From Bacteroidota bacterium (GTDB lineage Bacteria > Bacteroidota > Bacteroidia > NORP154), in assembly GCA_022572355.1 (NCBI GenBank), contig JACZWC010000007.1, forward strand, positions 36,606-100,605: a DNA stretch of 64,000 bases. The letters are read 5' to 3'. Under the pieces are notes generated by a model that saw only the letters and a list, made by a program, of their open reading frames with translations, was not told where the DNA came from and did not search any database. Numbering within the stretch: position 1 is the stretch's first letter; the number at the start of each line of letters is the position of its first letter. The translations under genes were made by a program, and so were the position numbers. Below are positions 26,566-35,182 of the stretch, in pieces.

Positions 26566-28308
26566 TTAAAACCGATTAATTATTCCAAAATGAATTTTTG
26601 AAGAGCTGAATTCAACCCCACTGTGCCTTTGCTGTCCCAGCGCGTAGCTAATCGAAAAAATTCCAGCTTTCGTTTCAAAGCTTATTCCAGCGCCATAGCC
26701 ATATGGCACATCAACCCACACTTCGTTTTTAAGCCGGCGCACCTCATTTTCATAGTACGCGCCATTGAAAAACAAGTACAAGTAGGAATTCTGTTCCAGC
26801 AAATACCGATATTCAAATGTATATATGACAAAACTAGATGCAACCATAGACTCCTCGTCAAAACCTCGAAGAGAACCCATACCACCAATCCGGAAAAGCT
26901 CGTTTTCAAACATGGATTTGCTACTCAAACCGGAAGCATCGACACCTATATTGATGACCATTCTCTGCGCTATAGGAATGTAGAAATCCAGATCCAAGGT
27001 CACATTATATTCTGTTGATTTCACTTCTAACGTATCGGGGTTCAGATCTGGGTCGTTCTTAATCTTTTTGTTCCCAACTCCGCCACTTACAAACAGTGAA
27101 TATCCCCTGCGAGGATTGAAAATATAGTCGAGCTTTTGCATGTTATAACCCAACCCATATAAGGTAGTGTTGGTACTTGCATACGGTAATTGCTGTGTGT
27201 AACCATTCAATAATCGGGTTTCCTTATTTTTTACAAATGCCCGCAGGTAGTTGCCCCTTTTTAAAATATACTGTATGCCCACATCCGTGATCAGATCAAG
27301 ATAAATTGTGTCACGCTTGTAAAGCGTAAAATTGATATCCGCTCCGAAGGGTGACGATAGTACAAAAGGATATGTTATCTGAGCCTTTAGGTTTTGCGTA
27401 CGTGGTTGAAGGCTTTTCCAATTAATTGCTATCAGCTCTCCTCTGCCAAAGGAATTCAAGAGCTTCAGGCGAGCCTCGCCGGTAATCAATAACTTTCCGG
27501 TTGTTTCGCTATTCGGCAAGAAACCCGCCATTCCATCAAATCTACTGGCTTTCTTGCTCTCAAGATACAGGTATATCTTGACGGATTTATCAGTAAAGGC
27601 GATCTCCACAGGCTTCGTTTCACGCACAAAACGCAACTCCTTCAACCTGGCGCTAATCTTGCTTATGATTTCTTCATTGTAGAGATCTCCAGGTTTTACG
27701 CTTAGATAATTGTAAATATAGACCGGAGCAATTTTTGCCCCCCCTTTTATTATAATGCTGTCGACCTTGTACTGCGTGTTTTTGGTAACACTAATCCGGG
27801 CTTTTATATACTCTGTGTCCTTTTCTGACAAAAATTCGAGGCTGTCGAGCTTCACGGAAACGAATGGATATCCATGGTTTTCATAATATTCTATGAGTTT
27901 TTCCTGCAGTTTTCTGACTTCCGTATAGTTAAATCTCTTCTTGTTATACAACTTGTCCCGAAATCCAATTTTGCTCAATACTGCTTCGTTTGAATTTCCA
28001 CTCGACAGCCTGGCCCATTTGTAAATGGCGCCCACCGTCAAATATGCAGTCGTAGAAATCGAATCTCTCACTGTACTATCGAAGGACGCTGCCAGATATC
28101 CGTTACCGTAATATTGTAACAGATACTCTTGTAGTTCTCTGTCCACAAGCATTGAATTGGGCAATTCATTTTTATAATTTATCTCCTTAAATATGAGATT
28201 GGGTTCCAAGGGATTCAGCTGCTCAATGGTAAGGGTATGCACATTTTGAGCTAACAACCCCGTGCTGATAAATAAAAGGAAAGTTAATATCTGAACTCTG
28301 ATCCTCAA
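26566..28308 (-). CDS. BamA/TamA (Omp85) family outer-membrane protein
   Basis: A 580-residue protein. Signal peptide 1-20 (LLFISTGLLAQ); POTRA-like domains up to about 250 (with NYTEVRKLQEKLIEYYENHGYPF); then a 16-strand barrel of the Omp85 surface-antigen type ending in the phenylalanine-terminated FGIINRF. The motif LRGFDEESM, about 485-493, is the loop 6 region (RGF) that enters the barrel. It is shorter than BamA and has fewer POTRA domains, so an auxiliary Omp85 or TamA-like role is likelier. Its start overlaps the end of the DUF6973-like gene by 4 bases. Confidence 0.88.
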   Translation of the reverse strand: MRIRVQILTFLLFISTGLLAQNVHTLTIEQLNPLEPNLIFKEINYKNELPNSMLVDRELQEYLLQYYGNGYLAASFDSTVRDSISTTAYLTVGAIYKWARLSSGNSNEAVLSKIGFRDKLYNKKRFNYTEVRKLQEKLIEYYENHGYPFVSVKLDSLEFLSEKDTEYIKARISVTKNTQYKVDSIIIKGGAKIAPVYIYNYLSVKPGDLYNEEIISKISARLKELRFVRETKPVEIAFTDKSVKIYLYLESKKASRFDGMAGFLPNSETTGKLLITGEARLKLLNSFGRGELIAINWKSLQPRTQNLKAQITYPFVLSSPFGADINFTLYKRDTIYLDLITDVGIQYILKRGNYLRAFVKNKETRLLNGYTQQLPYASTNTTLYGLGYNMQKLDYIFNPRRGYSLFVSGGVGNKKIKNDPDLNPDTLEVKSTEYNVTLDLDFYIPIAQRMVINIGVDASGLSSKSMFENELFRIGGMGSLRGFDEESMVASSFVIYTFEYRYLLEQNSYLYLFFNGAYYENEVRRLKNEVWVDVPYGYGAGISFETKAGIFSISYALGQQRHSGVEFSSSKIHFGIINRF

Positions 28309-28943
28309 CCCGCTTTGTTTGAAAAAATTAAGCTTCTAGAATTTTCCCATTTGCCTTGCCAATCTGAAGAAGCAACAATATTTCCGTCCCTATCCAAAAA
28401 GTCACCATTGGCGTTGCGTTTAATTATTTTACACTTGCCATCTGTAATTACCTTCAACACAAGTTGAATAAGCTCCTCCTCCGAAATATCCTGATTTTGC
28501 TTCCCAATCTCGAGTCCAATGTCATTGTTCCAATAATCCATCTCACCTGCAATCTTATCAGGCGGAGATCCTTCTTCATACCGCCCCTTCCTCCAATCTT
28601 TCTTGTTTACTCTCTCGTGGGCGTTTCCTAAACGCAATGCTTTCCTCCATTTAATTGTTGACGACAAGGAAGCCATCCAGAACACGTGCCTGAACGCATC
28701 CAGCTTCCCGCCGCTATTATATTGATCAAGCAGAGGGTTTTTTGCAAACTCTTTAGTAACATCCCTGGTATTCATTGTAATTTTAAGTACGTACAATGCA
28801 ACAAGTGGATGCCATATTACCCATCTTCTCTCCGGGCCGCTTAAATGCATCCACTTCTTAAAATTTGATTCTTGTCCAGTGCTTCTGAGGGGAATAATCA
28901 AAAAGAAAAGTGCAATTGCCAGATGTGTGCCTATACTGTTCAT
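28305..28943 (-). CDS. DUF6973-like exported protein
   Basis: A 212-residue protein with an N-terminal signal peptide (about 1-24). It holds the pattern GGKLDAFRHVFWMASL (about 77-92) and then LGNAHERVNKKDW, a DAFRH...AHE arrangement that I associate with the DUF6973 family, of unknown activity. The conserved Asp, His and Glu suggest a metal site or enzyme, but this is inference. It is co-transcribed and translationally coupled with the Omp85 gene. Its ATG lies within the -33 box region of the divergent M1 peptidase promoter. Confidence 0.6.
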   Translation of the reverse strand: MNSIGTHLAIALFFLIIPLRSTGQESNFKKWMHLSGPERRWVIWHPLVALYVLKITMNTRDVTKEFAKNPLLDQYNSGGKLDAFRHVFWMASLSSTIKWRKALRLGNAHERVNKKDWRKGRYEEGSPPDKIAGEMDYWNNDIGLEIGKQNQDISEEELIQLVLKVITDGKCKIIKRNANGDFLDRDGNIVASSDWQGKWENSRSLIFSNKAG

Positions 28944-28973
28944 TTGATTATAGAGATATGCTTGTTATCTTTG
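28943..28973 (+). promoter_or_regulatory. Consensus Bacteroidota promoter of the M1 peptidase gene
   Basis: TTTG at 28943-28946, an exact 19-base spacer and TATCTTTG at 28966-28973. The -33 box overlaps the first codon of the divergent DUF6973-like gene. Short palindromes TTAGGAGCCTAA (28974-28985) and CGTGAAATCACG (28991-29002) come directly after the -7 box. Confidence 0.75.
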
Positions 28974-29040
28974 TTAGGAGCCTAATATAACGTGAAATCA
29001 CGATAAGCTGAACTCCGGTATATAAAGTTACCCTACTCTA

Positions 29041-31971
29041 ATGACGATAAACGTATACATACGGATACTTATTACCTTCTTCCTCACCGGATTAGGACAG
29101 CTTTCTTATGCTCAGGGGTTAAAAACCTACACCTGCAAATACGCTAAACAATCGGCTTTTAAGCACTTATCCAGTAAAAATAGCGGTGTTCAGAAGCCTT
29201 CAACAACTTCGAGAAGCGATACTATCGACATACTAAATTATACCATCACACTGGATTTCACTGATCTCAGCCAACAGTCATTGAGGGGTGACTGTCAAAT
29301 TAGGCTAACGCCTCTTGTGGATAACATTTCCAAATTAAACCTGGATCTGCTAAAATTGAATATTGATTCTGTGGTCTTAAACGGCAACTCGCTGAGCTTT
29401 ACTTATGATGATACTTTGTTGGCTATCGATCTTGGTGCTGCTTTATCCCTTGGTGACACAGTTATTGTGGACGTGTTCTACAATGGAAATCCTGTACAGG
29501 ACCCTTCTGGATGGGGTGGATTTTATTTTCAAAGTGGTTACGCCTTTAACCTGGGTGTGGGTTTTGAATCTGACCCGCATAATTTCGGCAGGGTTTGGTT
29601 TCCTTGTTTTGACAATTTTGTGGAAAGGTCATCCTATGATTTCAACATAACCACTGCTGGAGGAAATGTAGCAGTTTGCAATGGTGATTTAATCAGTGAG
29701 ACAATTCTGGCAGGAGACACAATTCTTAGAAAATGGAAGCTTCAGGAAGAAATCCCCACCTATCTCGCTTGTGTGGCCATTAAAGACTACGAGGTGGTTA
29801 AGATGACTCATGCCGGATTGGGAGGCACGATTCCCATCGATATATATGCAAGAGCTGCAGACTCAGGCCTGGTTAGAAGTTCCTTTGCGAACCTCGGAAG
29901 CGCCCTTACTGCATTTGAAAATGCATATGGAGAATACAGCTGGAGTAAGGTGGGTTACACCTTGGTTCCGTTCAATGCAGGGGCGATGGAACACGCGACA
30001 AATATAGCATACCCCAGATATGCAGTGGATGGGTCATTGGGCTACGAGGAGTTGATGGCCCATGAACTGGCCCATCAATGGTGGGGCAACCTGAGAACTT
30101 GTTATCGGGCAGAGGAAATGTGGCTCAATGAGGGAATGGCATCTTTTTCTGAGTTCCTATACATTGAAGAAGTTTACGGATATGATCAATATATTCAATA
30201 TGTACGAGACAACCATGAATATGTGATGCATCTTGCGCATGTCATTGATTCGGGTTATCGAGCATTAACAGAAATTCCCCATCAGTTCACTTATAGTGAC
30301 CACTCTTACCTAAAGGGAGCAGATGTTGCGCATACTTTGAGAGGATATCTGGGGGATTCCCTGTTTTTCATGGGTATAACCTCCTTCCTGAACTCAAATA
30401 AATTCACGGACATGAGCAGCGCCGGATTCAGGGATCATCTCACCGACGTGACCGGCATTGATATGTCTGATTTCTTTCACGGTTGGGTTTTTAATCCTGG
30501 ATTTCCTCACTTTTCTATCGATTCAACATCTGCATCCACAAACGGCCCCAATTTTGACGTCACGGTTTATGTGAAACAGAAGTTAACTGCGGCACCCGGG
30601 CTGTTTAATAACGTTCCACTGGAAATAACCTTTTACAATACGGATTGGAGTTCACAAACCCGTGTGATGTATATGTCCGGTTCCTTGACCAATAACACTT
30701 TTTCACTTCCATTTAATCCCACTTTTACGGCCATAAATGTTGCGTCAAAAATAAGTGACGCTATCTCCGCCGATATGAAAACAATCAATGCGCCGGGTAT
30801 ATATAAATTTGTGAATACAAAATCTGCTCATATTTCTTTGACGGTCTCATCCATAACCGACTCTGCTCTCATAAGAATTGAGCACAATTGGACGGCACCT
30901 GATCCGATGAAATCTGCGTCGATCTATAAGCTCTGCCCAAACAGGTATTGGAAAATTGATGGATTACTTCCCGCCAACTATTCCATAGATTTTGAGATGT
31001 TTTACGATGGAAGGAAATTTGATCCGTTTTATTATGATCCTGGCTTATTTGAGGACCCGCTGGTTGTAGAAGATAGCATTGTACTGATGTACCGAAAAGA
31101 TGCCGGAGACGAATGGACCCTGTACCCTTATTTTAGTATAAACCCCTTGATACTTAATGATAAATTTGGTTTGATGCAAGTTGATTCCCTTCAGTTGGGC
31201 GAATATGTATTTGCCATCAAGAGTAATTCATTTGTAGCATCTACCTCTATCACATCAAGTGCAAATGTCAGCTGTGCCGGAAGTTGCGATGGAAGTGTAA
31301 CAGCAACTGGAATGGGCGGAACTGCTCCATATACGTACTTATGGGATGATCCAACCAATCAAACATTCATCTCGGCTACCGGATTATGCGAAGGCATTTA
31401 CAAGGTGATTATAACAGATGCCTCAGGGCAAACCGTAATTCTGAGTGTTTCTATAATATCTCCCGATGCATTGATGGCAAACATTTACAATACCGATGAA
31501 ACATGCGGTGGTTGCAATGATGCCTCATTAACTTATAGTGTACTGGGAGGAAGCACACCTTATACTTATCAGTGGGACGACCCGCAGAATCAAGTTACAG
31601 CCACGGCCACGGGATTGTCGCCTTCAACGCTGTACTCTGTTTCAGTAGTTGATGCAAATGGTTGCATCATCAACGGTCAGAATTTATCCGTTGGAATAGA
31701 AAAACATACCAGGAGAGAGGCTGTTATAACATTGTTTCCCAATCCGACTGACAATTCATTTACCATTAGCCTTCCCCATGAATTGCTAAGAGGTAACACG
31801 GTGGTGCGTGTGGTAAATTTGGAAGGAAAGCTGATCCAAATCGAAAGGCTCAAAGTTTTTCAAGGAGAATTCCAAATCTCCACGATAAAATGGAAATCCG
31901 GTGTGTATCTCATTGACGTTTCAGAGAGCGGTAAGCCAGTATTTAACGGCATGATTGTAGTTGCTCATTAG
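29041..31971 (+). CDS. Secreted M1-family aminopeptidase with SprB-like repeats and T9SS signal
   Basis: A 976-residue exported zinc metallopeptidase. Signal peptide 1-24; M1 N-terminal domain from about 55; exopeptidase motif GAMEHATN near 317; zinc site His341, His345 and Glu364 in the exact HExxH-18-E spacing (HELAHQWW and WLNEG). After about 735 come two SprB-like repeats (SCAGSCDGSVTATGMGG... and CGGCNDASLTY...), then a type A T9SS sorting domain from about 895 (LFPNPTDNSFTIS). It should release N-terminal amino acids outside the cell. The adhesin-like repeats on a peptidase are noteworthy. Confidence 0.9.
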   Translation: MTINVYIRILITFFLTGLGQLSYAQGLKTYTCKYAKQSAFKHLSSKNSGVQKPSTTSRSDTIDILNYTITLDFTDLSQQSLRGDCQIRLTPLVDNISKLNLDLLKLNIDSVVLNGNSLSFTYDDTLLAIDLGAALSLGDTVIVDVFYNGNPVQDPSGWGGFYFQSGYAFNLGVGFESDPHNFGRVWFPCFDNFVERSSYDFNITTAGGNVAVCNGDLISETILAGDTILRKWKLQEEIPTYLACVAIKDYEVVKMTHAGLGGTIPIDIYARAADSGLVRSSFANLGSALTAFENAYGEYSWSKVGYTLVPFNAGAMEHATNIAYPRYAVDGSLGYEELMAHELAHQWWGNLRTCYRAEEMWLNEGMASFSEFLYIEEVYGYDQYIQYVRDNHEYVMHLAHVIDSGYRALTEIPHQFTYSDHSYLKGADVAHTLRGYLGDSLFFMGITSFLNSNKFTDMSSAGFRDHLTDVTGIDMSDFFHGWVFNPGFPHFSIDSTSASTNGPNFDVTVYVKQKLTAAPGLFNNVPLEITFYNTDWSSQTRVMYMSGSLTNNTFSLPFNPTFTAINVASKISDAISADMKTINAPGIYKFVNTKSAHISLTVSSITDSALIRIEHNWTAPDPMKSASIYKLCPNRYWKIDGLLPANYSIDFEMFYDGRKFDPFYYDPGLFEDPLVVEDSIVLMYRKDAGDEWTLYPYFSINPLILNDKFGLMQVDSLQLGEYVFAIKSNSFVASTSITSSANVSCAGSCDGSVTATGMGGTAPYTYLWDDPTNQTFISATGLCEGIYKVIITDASGQTVILSVSIISPDALMANIYNTDETCGGCNDASLTYSVLGGSTPYTYQWDDPQNQVTATATGLSPSTLYSVSVVDANGCIINGQNLSVGIEKHTRREAVITLFPNPTDNSFTISLPHELLRGNTVVRVVNLEGKLIQIERLKVFQGEFQISTIKWKSGVYLIDVSESGKPVFNGMIVVAH

Positions 31972-32036
31972 CCGAACTGAAGAATTTTTAATAATTTGAG
32001 GATCATAAACTGAAATCCCATATCGGCACAACAAGT

Positions 32037-33587
32037 GTGAGAGGAAGAGAGATATTCATATTAATCGCTGTAATCACCACAGCAGGTATTGCGGCATTAT
32101 CCATGCTCTGGCCCCCATTTATCTGGAGCACAGTGCTTTTCGGCCCTATTATCTTTCTTGGTGTAATAGATGTTTTACAAAAAAAGTCGGCCATAAGAAA
32201 CAATTTTCCGGTACTGGGGCGCATTAGATATCTCTTAGAAGCGATTCGCCCGGAAATAATGCAATATTTTGTAGAGACAGACACAGAAGGAACTCCAATT
32301 AACCGGATGTTTCGCTCATTGGTATACCAGCGGGCAAAAGCTGTAACGGATACCACTCCCTTCGGCACAAAGGTGGATGTGTACAGAGTTGGCTATGAAT
32401 GGATAGAGCATTCAATGTACGCATACGGCCATGAAAATCTGGACTTCAGCCCTCGAGTTATGGTTGGCGGCCCTGGTTGCACTGTGCCTTATTCTGCAAG
32501 TTTGTTGAACATATCTGCCATGAGCTTTGGTTCACTGAGTAAAAATGCAGTGTTGGCGTTGAACAAAGGTGCCAAGAAGGGTGATTTTGCTCACAATACG
32601 GGTGAAGGGGGAATTAGCCCCTATCATTTAGAGTACGGTGGTGATCTGATTTGGCAAATTGGAACCGGATATTTTGGCTGCAGAACAGATGATGGACACT
32701 TTGATCAGGATAAATATGCAGAAAAGGCGCTTCTGGATACTGTAAAGATGATTGAAATTAAACTATCTCAAGGTGCGAAACCCGGGCACGGTGGTATATT
32801 GCCAGCGATTAAAAACACCAAAGAGATTGCAGCAATCAGAGGTGTAGAACCCTATACAGATGTCAATTCTCCGCCCACACATTCCGCATTCTCCTCTGCA
32901 ACAGGCTTAATGGATTTTATTAAACTATTGAGAGACAAGTCCGGTGGTAAACCGGTAGGGTTTAAATTGTGTGTTGGTAAAAAAGAAGAATTTGAAGAAT
33001 TGTGTTCGGCTATGGTATCTACTGGAATAAAGCCTGATTTTATTGCGGTGGACGGGGGCGAGGGAGGTACAGGTGCGGCTCCGGTTGAGTTCTCAAATTC
33101 ACTGGGTGCACCATTAAAAGATGGACTGGCCTTTGTACACAATACGCTTGAAGGATTTGACGTGAGGAAGGATATTAAAATAATTGCGTCTGGTAAAGTT
33201 ATCAGTGGCTTTCATATAGCAAGGGCCATTGCGCTTGGAGCTGATATGGTCAGTTGTGCCCGGGCAATGATGATGGCTGTGGGATGTATTCAGGCCTTAC
33301 AGTGCAACGTTAATACATGTCCTACCGGGGTGGCAACGCAAGATAAGTCTTTAATAAAAGGCTTGGATGTGAAATCAAAAGGCGATAGGGTTGCCAACTT
33401 CCACCGCAATACACTCGATAGCTTCGTTGAGTTGATAGCCGCAGCCGGACTCAAATCCCCTAATGAACTAAACCGCATGCATATTAACAGCAGAATTAGC
33501 ATGGAATCTGTGGCGACCTACGAAAAAATATACCCGTACATACCAACGGGTAGTTTGTTGCAGGAGAGTGTGGCGGAGAATGGCTAA
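32037..33587 (+). CDS. FMN-binding glutamate-synthase-family protein
   Basis: A 516-residue protein of the single-domain GltB-like group. Two N-terminal membrane segments (about 5-45) precede a TIM-barrel glutamate synthase domain (about 110-500) with the FMN-site GEGGISPYH and GAKPGHGGILP, and the 3Fe-4S-type cysteines in CNVNTCPTGVATQ. It lacks the glutamine amidotransferase domain of true glutamate synthase, so its ammonia donor and reaction are unknown. The start is a GTG at 32037. A GC-rich palindrome follows the gene. Confidence 0.85.
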   Translation: MRGREIFILIAVITTAGIAALSMLWPPFIWSTVLFGPIIFLGVIDVLQKKSAIRNNFPVLGRIRYLLEAIRPEIMQYFVETDTEGTPINRMFRSLVYQRAKAVTDTTPFGTKVDVYRVGYEWIEHSMYAYGHENLDFSPRVMVGGPGCTVPYSASLLNISAMSFGSLSKNAVLALNKGAKKGDFAHNTGEGGISPYHLEYGGDLIWQIGTGYFGCRTDDGHFDQDKYAEKALLDTVKMIEIKLSQGAKPGHGGILPAIKNTKEIAAIRGVEPYTDVNSPPTHSAFSSATGLMDFIKLLRDKSGGKPVGFKLCVGKKEEFEELCSAMVSTGIKPDFIAVDGGEGGTGAAPVEFSNSLGAPLKDGLAFVHNTLEGFDVRKDIKIIASGKVISGFHIARAIALGADMVSCARAMMMAVGCIQALQCNVNTCPTGVATQDKSLIKGLDVKSKGDRVANFHRNTLDSFVELIAAAGLKSPNELNRMHINSRISMESVATYEKIYPYIPTGSLLQESVAENG

Positions 33588-33626
33588 ATCTGGTTTTGGG
33601 TAATCCGGAAATGACATCGGTTTTTA

Positions 33627-33653
33627 CCCGCCTGTAGCATTAGCGCAGGCGGG
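33627..33653. repeat. GC-rich palindrome downstream of the glutamate-synthase-like gene
   Basis: CCCGCCTG at 33627-33634 and CAGGCGGG at 33646-33653 form a perfect 8-base stem with an 11-base loop, and the inner GC pairs add to it. No T-run follows. It marks the edge between the conserved block and the accessory genes to the right. Confidence 0.55.
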
Positions 33654-33716
33654 AATGCACATGTTTATTACTGATATCACAAGTTGGCTGCCATTTGATA
33701 AAAAACACTTGCAAAA

Positions 33717-34205
33717 ATGCTTTCAGAAAGCTTTACGATAATATCTCCTTTATCCACTGAGGATGCGACAAAAGTACTTACGAATGAAATTGAGGTGAAT
33801 TATACTTTTAAGAATCAATTTAGGAAAAATGAGAAAATTTATAGAGGCAATATTGAAAACAACCTGTTCAAAATACGGAGAATAATAAATTATACCGTAG
33901 ACCACTCTCTTCCTCTTATAATCGGTAAAATCTATACATCCAACGATAAGACCGTGATTGATATTAAGTTAAAATACGATACGGGCACTTTGGTCTTTTT
34001 TGTTTTCTGGTTCGGCTTAATACTCTACATGGCCAACGGGACTAGCTATGACTCGCTATTCGAACTACTGTGGGGGAACTTCATCCATTTTATTCTATTA
34101 TTAATTGGAATAATAATGCCTATCATCAGTATTGTCCTTTTTAAAATCCGCTGCAAGAAGGACAAAGAGATTCTTAATAAAATATTTGATGCAACGGGCA
34201 GCTAA
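33717..34205 (+). CDS. Hypothetical membrane protein with two transmembrane segments
   Basis: A 162-residue protein I do not recognise. The first 90 residues are soluble and mixed alpha/beta (FKIRRIINYTVDHSLPLIIGKIY); two hydrophobic segments follow at about 90-106 (TLVFFVFWFGLILYMA) and 120-145 (FIHFILLLIGIIMPIISIVLF), and the C-terminus is basic. The soluble N-terminus is probably cytoplasmic. It is flanked by two palindromes and followed by toxin-antitoxin genes, so it may be accessory. No function is proposed. Confidence 0.6.
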   Translation: MLSESFTIISPLSTEDATKVLTNEIEVNYTFKNQFRKNEKIYRGNIENNLFKIRRIINYTVDHSLPLIIGKIYTSNDKTVIDIKLKYDTGTLVFFVFWFGLILYMANGTSYDSLFELLWGNFIHFILLLIGIIMPIISIVLFKIRCKKDKEILNKIFDATGS

Positions 34206-34209
34206 CAAT

Positions 34210-34296
34210 GGTTATGATGCCATGCCACGCCAGAATGCTTACCAAAAGTGTTTTGTATCTTAACGCTACTAAAACAATGCGGCACGGCTCATAACC
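34210..34296. repeat. Imperfect inverted repeat before the toxin-antitoxin genes (cassette-like)
   Basis: GGTTATGATGCCATGCC (34210-34226) and GGCACGGCTCATAACC (34281-34296) are imperfect inverses; only a few bulged bases differ. It starts 4 bases after the stop of the membrane protein gene, resembling the stem-loops that end gene cassettes, but no attC core site is certain. Confidence 0.45.
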
Positions 34297-34371
34297 GGGT
34301 CGATAGCCAGCAATACCGGCAAAATGTCCTGAATTGAATGGCTTAACGCAACAATTACACTGGTATTTCCG

Positions 34372-34379
34372 TATCTTTG
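34372..34379 (+). promoter_or_regulatory. -7 promoter box of the first toxin-antitoxin pair
   Basis: TATCTTTG, an exact TAnnTTTG match, ends 15 bases before the preferred ATG of the antitoxin gene. No good -33 box is seen. The box contains the upstream TTG that would otherwise be read as a start. Confidence 0.6.
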
Positions 34380-34394
34380 AGTAAATCGTTAATA

Positions 34395-34622
34395 ATGACA
34401 GAGAAAGTAATTAGTACTGATCCCGGAACTCTGGGAGGAACTCCCGTGTTTAAAGGGACAAGGGTTCCCATTCAGACACTATTTGACTACTTGGAAAATG
34501 ACGAGACTCTTCAAGAATTTCTTGAAAACTTTCCTACCGTAACTAAAGGCCAAGCAATAGAAGTGTTGAAAATTGCTGAAAAACTAGTAACCTCAGCGGA
34601 TTTCAATGAAAGTATTGCTTGA
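34395..34622 (+). CDS. DUF433 antitoxin
   Basis: A 75-residue protein of the DUF433 (VapB-antitoxin-like) family. The conserved winged-helix core is GTLGGTPVFKGTRVPIQTL (about 10-28). The ATG at 34395 is preferred to the TTG at 34377, since the latter falls inside the promoter -7 box. Its end overlaps the toxin gene start by 17 bases in another frame, the usual arrangement for tight coupling. It should bind the toxin and repress its own promoter. Confidence 0.88.
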   Translation: MTEKVISTDPGTLGGTPVFKGTRVPIQTLFDYLENDETLQEFLENFPTVTKGQAIEVLKIAEKLVTSADFNESIA

Positions 34623-34929
34623 CGAAAATATTCCCAAAAAGGTAAAACTTGATTTTGGCGCTGAGTATCAAGTGAAGACTACACAAGAATTGGGTTGGGG
34701 CGGAAAAAGCAACGGAGAGTTGCTGGGGCTGCTTACTTTAAATGACTTTGAAGTCTTTATTACAGTTGACAAAAACTTGAAACATCAGCAGAATATTAAA
34801 AAATTCTCAGTGACTATTTTTGTGTTGGATGCAAAAGACAACCGGCATAGCACCATTCAACCACTCATTGATAAGGTAAAAAGTCATCTAGATAAGGATT
34901 TGAAACAAGAGATTATTGAGATTAAATAA
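34606..34929 (+). CDS. DUF5615 PIN-like toxin
   Basis: A 107-residue PIN-like nuclease-fold protein. It starts MKVLLDENIPKKV with the conserved acidic Asp6 and Glu7, and has VFITVDKNLKHQQN (about 49-62) with the second acidic site at Asp55. DUF5615 proteins with DUF433 partners are proposed RNase toxins of the VapC kind, based on fold; no activity can be read here. It overlaps its antitoxin by 17 bases. Confidence 0.85.
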   Translation: MKVLLDENIPKKVKLDFGAEYQVKTTQELGWGGKSNGELLGLLTLNDFEVFITVDKNLKHQQNIKKFSVTIFVLDAKDNRHSTIQPLIDKVKSHLDKDLKQEIIEIK

Positions 34930-34976
34930 GTGGGGTTACTCCCATGTTAGGCGTAATCTGATATTTGGATAATACG

Positions 34977-34984
34977 TATCTTTG
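34977..34984 (+). promoter_or_regulatory. -7 promoter box of the second toxin-antitoxin pair
   Basis: TATCTTTG, identical to the box of the first pair, and again 15 bases before the antitoxin ATG (35000). The upstream TTG at 34982 lies inside this box, so it is not a start. Confidence 0.6.
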
Positions 34985-34999
34985 ATAAAATGCAGAATT

Positions 35000-35182
35000 A
35001 TGCTTACTAAAGAGAAACTTCTTCAAACAATTAAAGACCTGCCAGACAAGTTTTCTTTGGATGATGTGCTTGACCGAATAATATTGCTGCAAAAAGTTGA
35101 AATAGGTCTAGAGCAGTCTCAGGCAGGACAAACGAATTCAACAGATGAGGCAAAGGGGAAGCTTAAGAAATGGTTGAAATAA
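35000..35182 (+). CDS. Antitoxin-like small protein of a ParE pair
   Basis: A 60-residue protein (MLTKEKLLQTIKDLPDKFSLDDVLDRIILLQKVEIG...). It looks like the short helical antitoxins of ParE toxins: an amphipathic N-terminal helix, then a charged tail that would wrap the toxin. It overlaps the toxin gene by 13 bases. The family is not certain from sequence alone; the context gives most of the support. Confidence 0.75.
   Translation: MLTKEKLLQTIKDLPDKFSLDDVLDRIILLQKVEIGLEQSQAGQTNSTDEAKGKLKKWLK

Noticed and set aside
34377..34395. TTG starts for the two antitoxin genes (34377 and 34982)
   Set aside because: Both TTGs lie inside a TATCTTTG promoter box; the ATGs 18 bases on give normal family N-termini.
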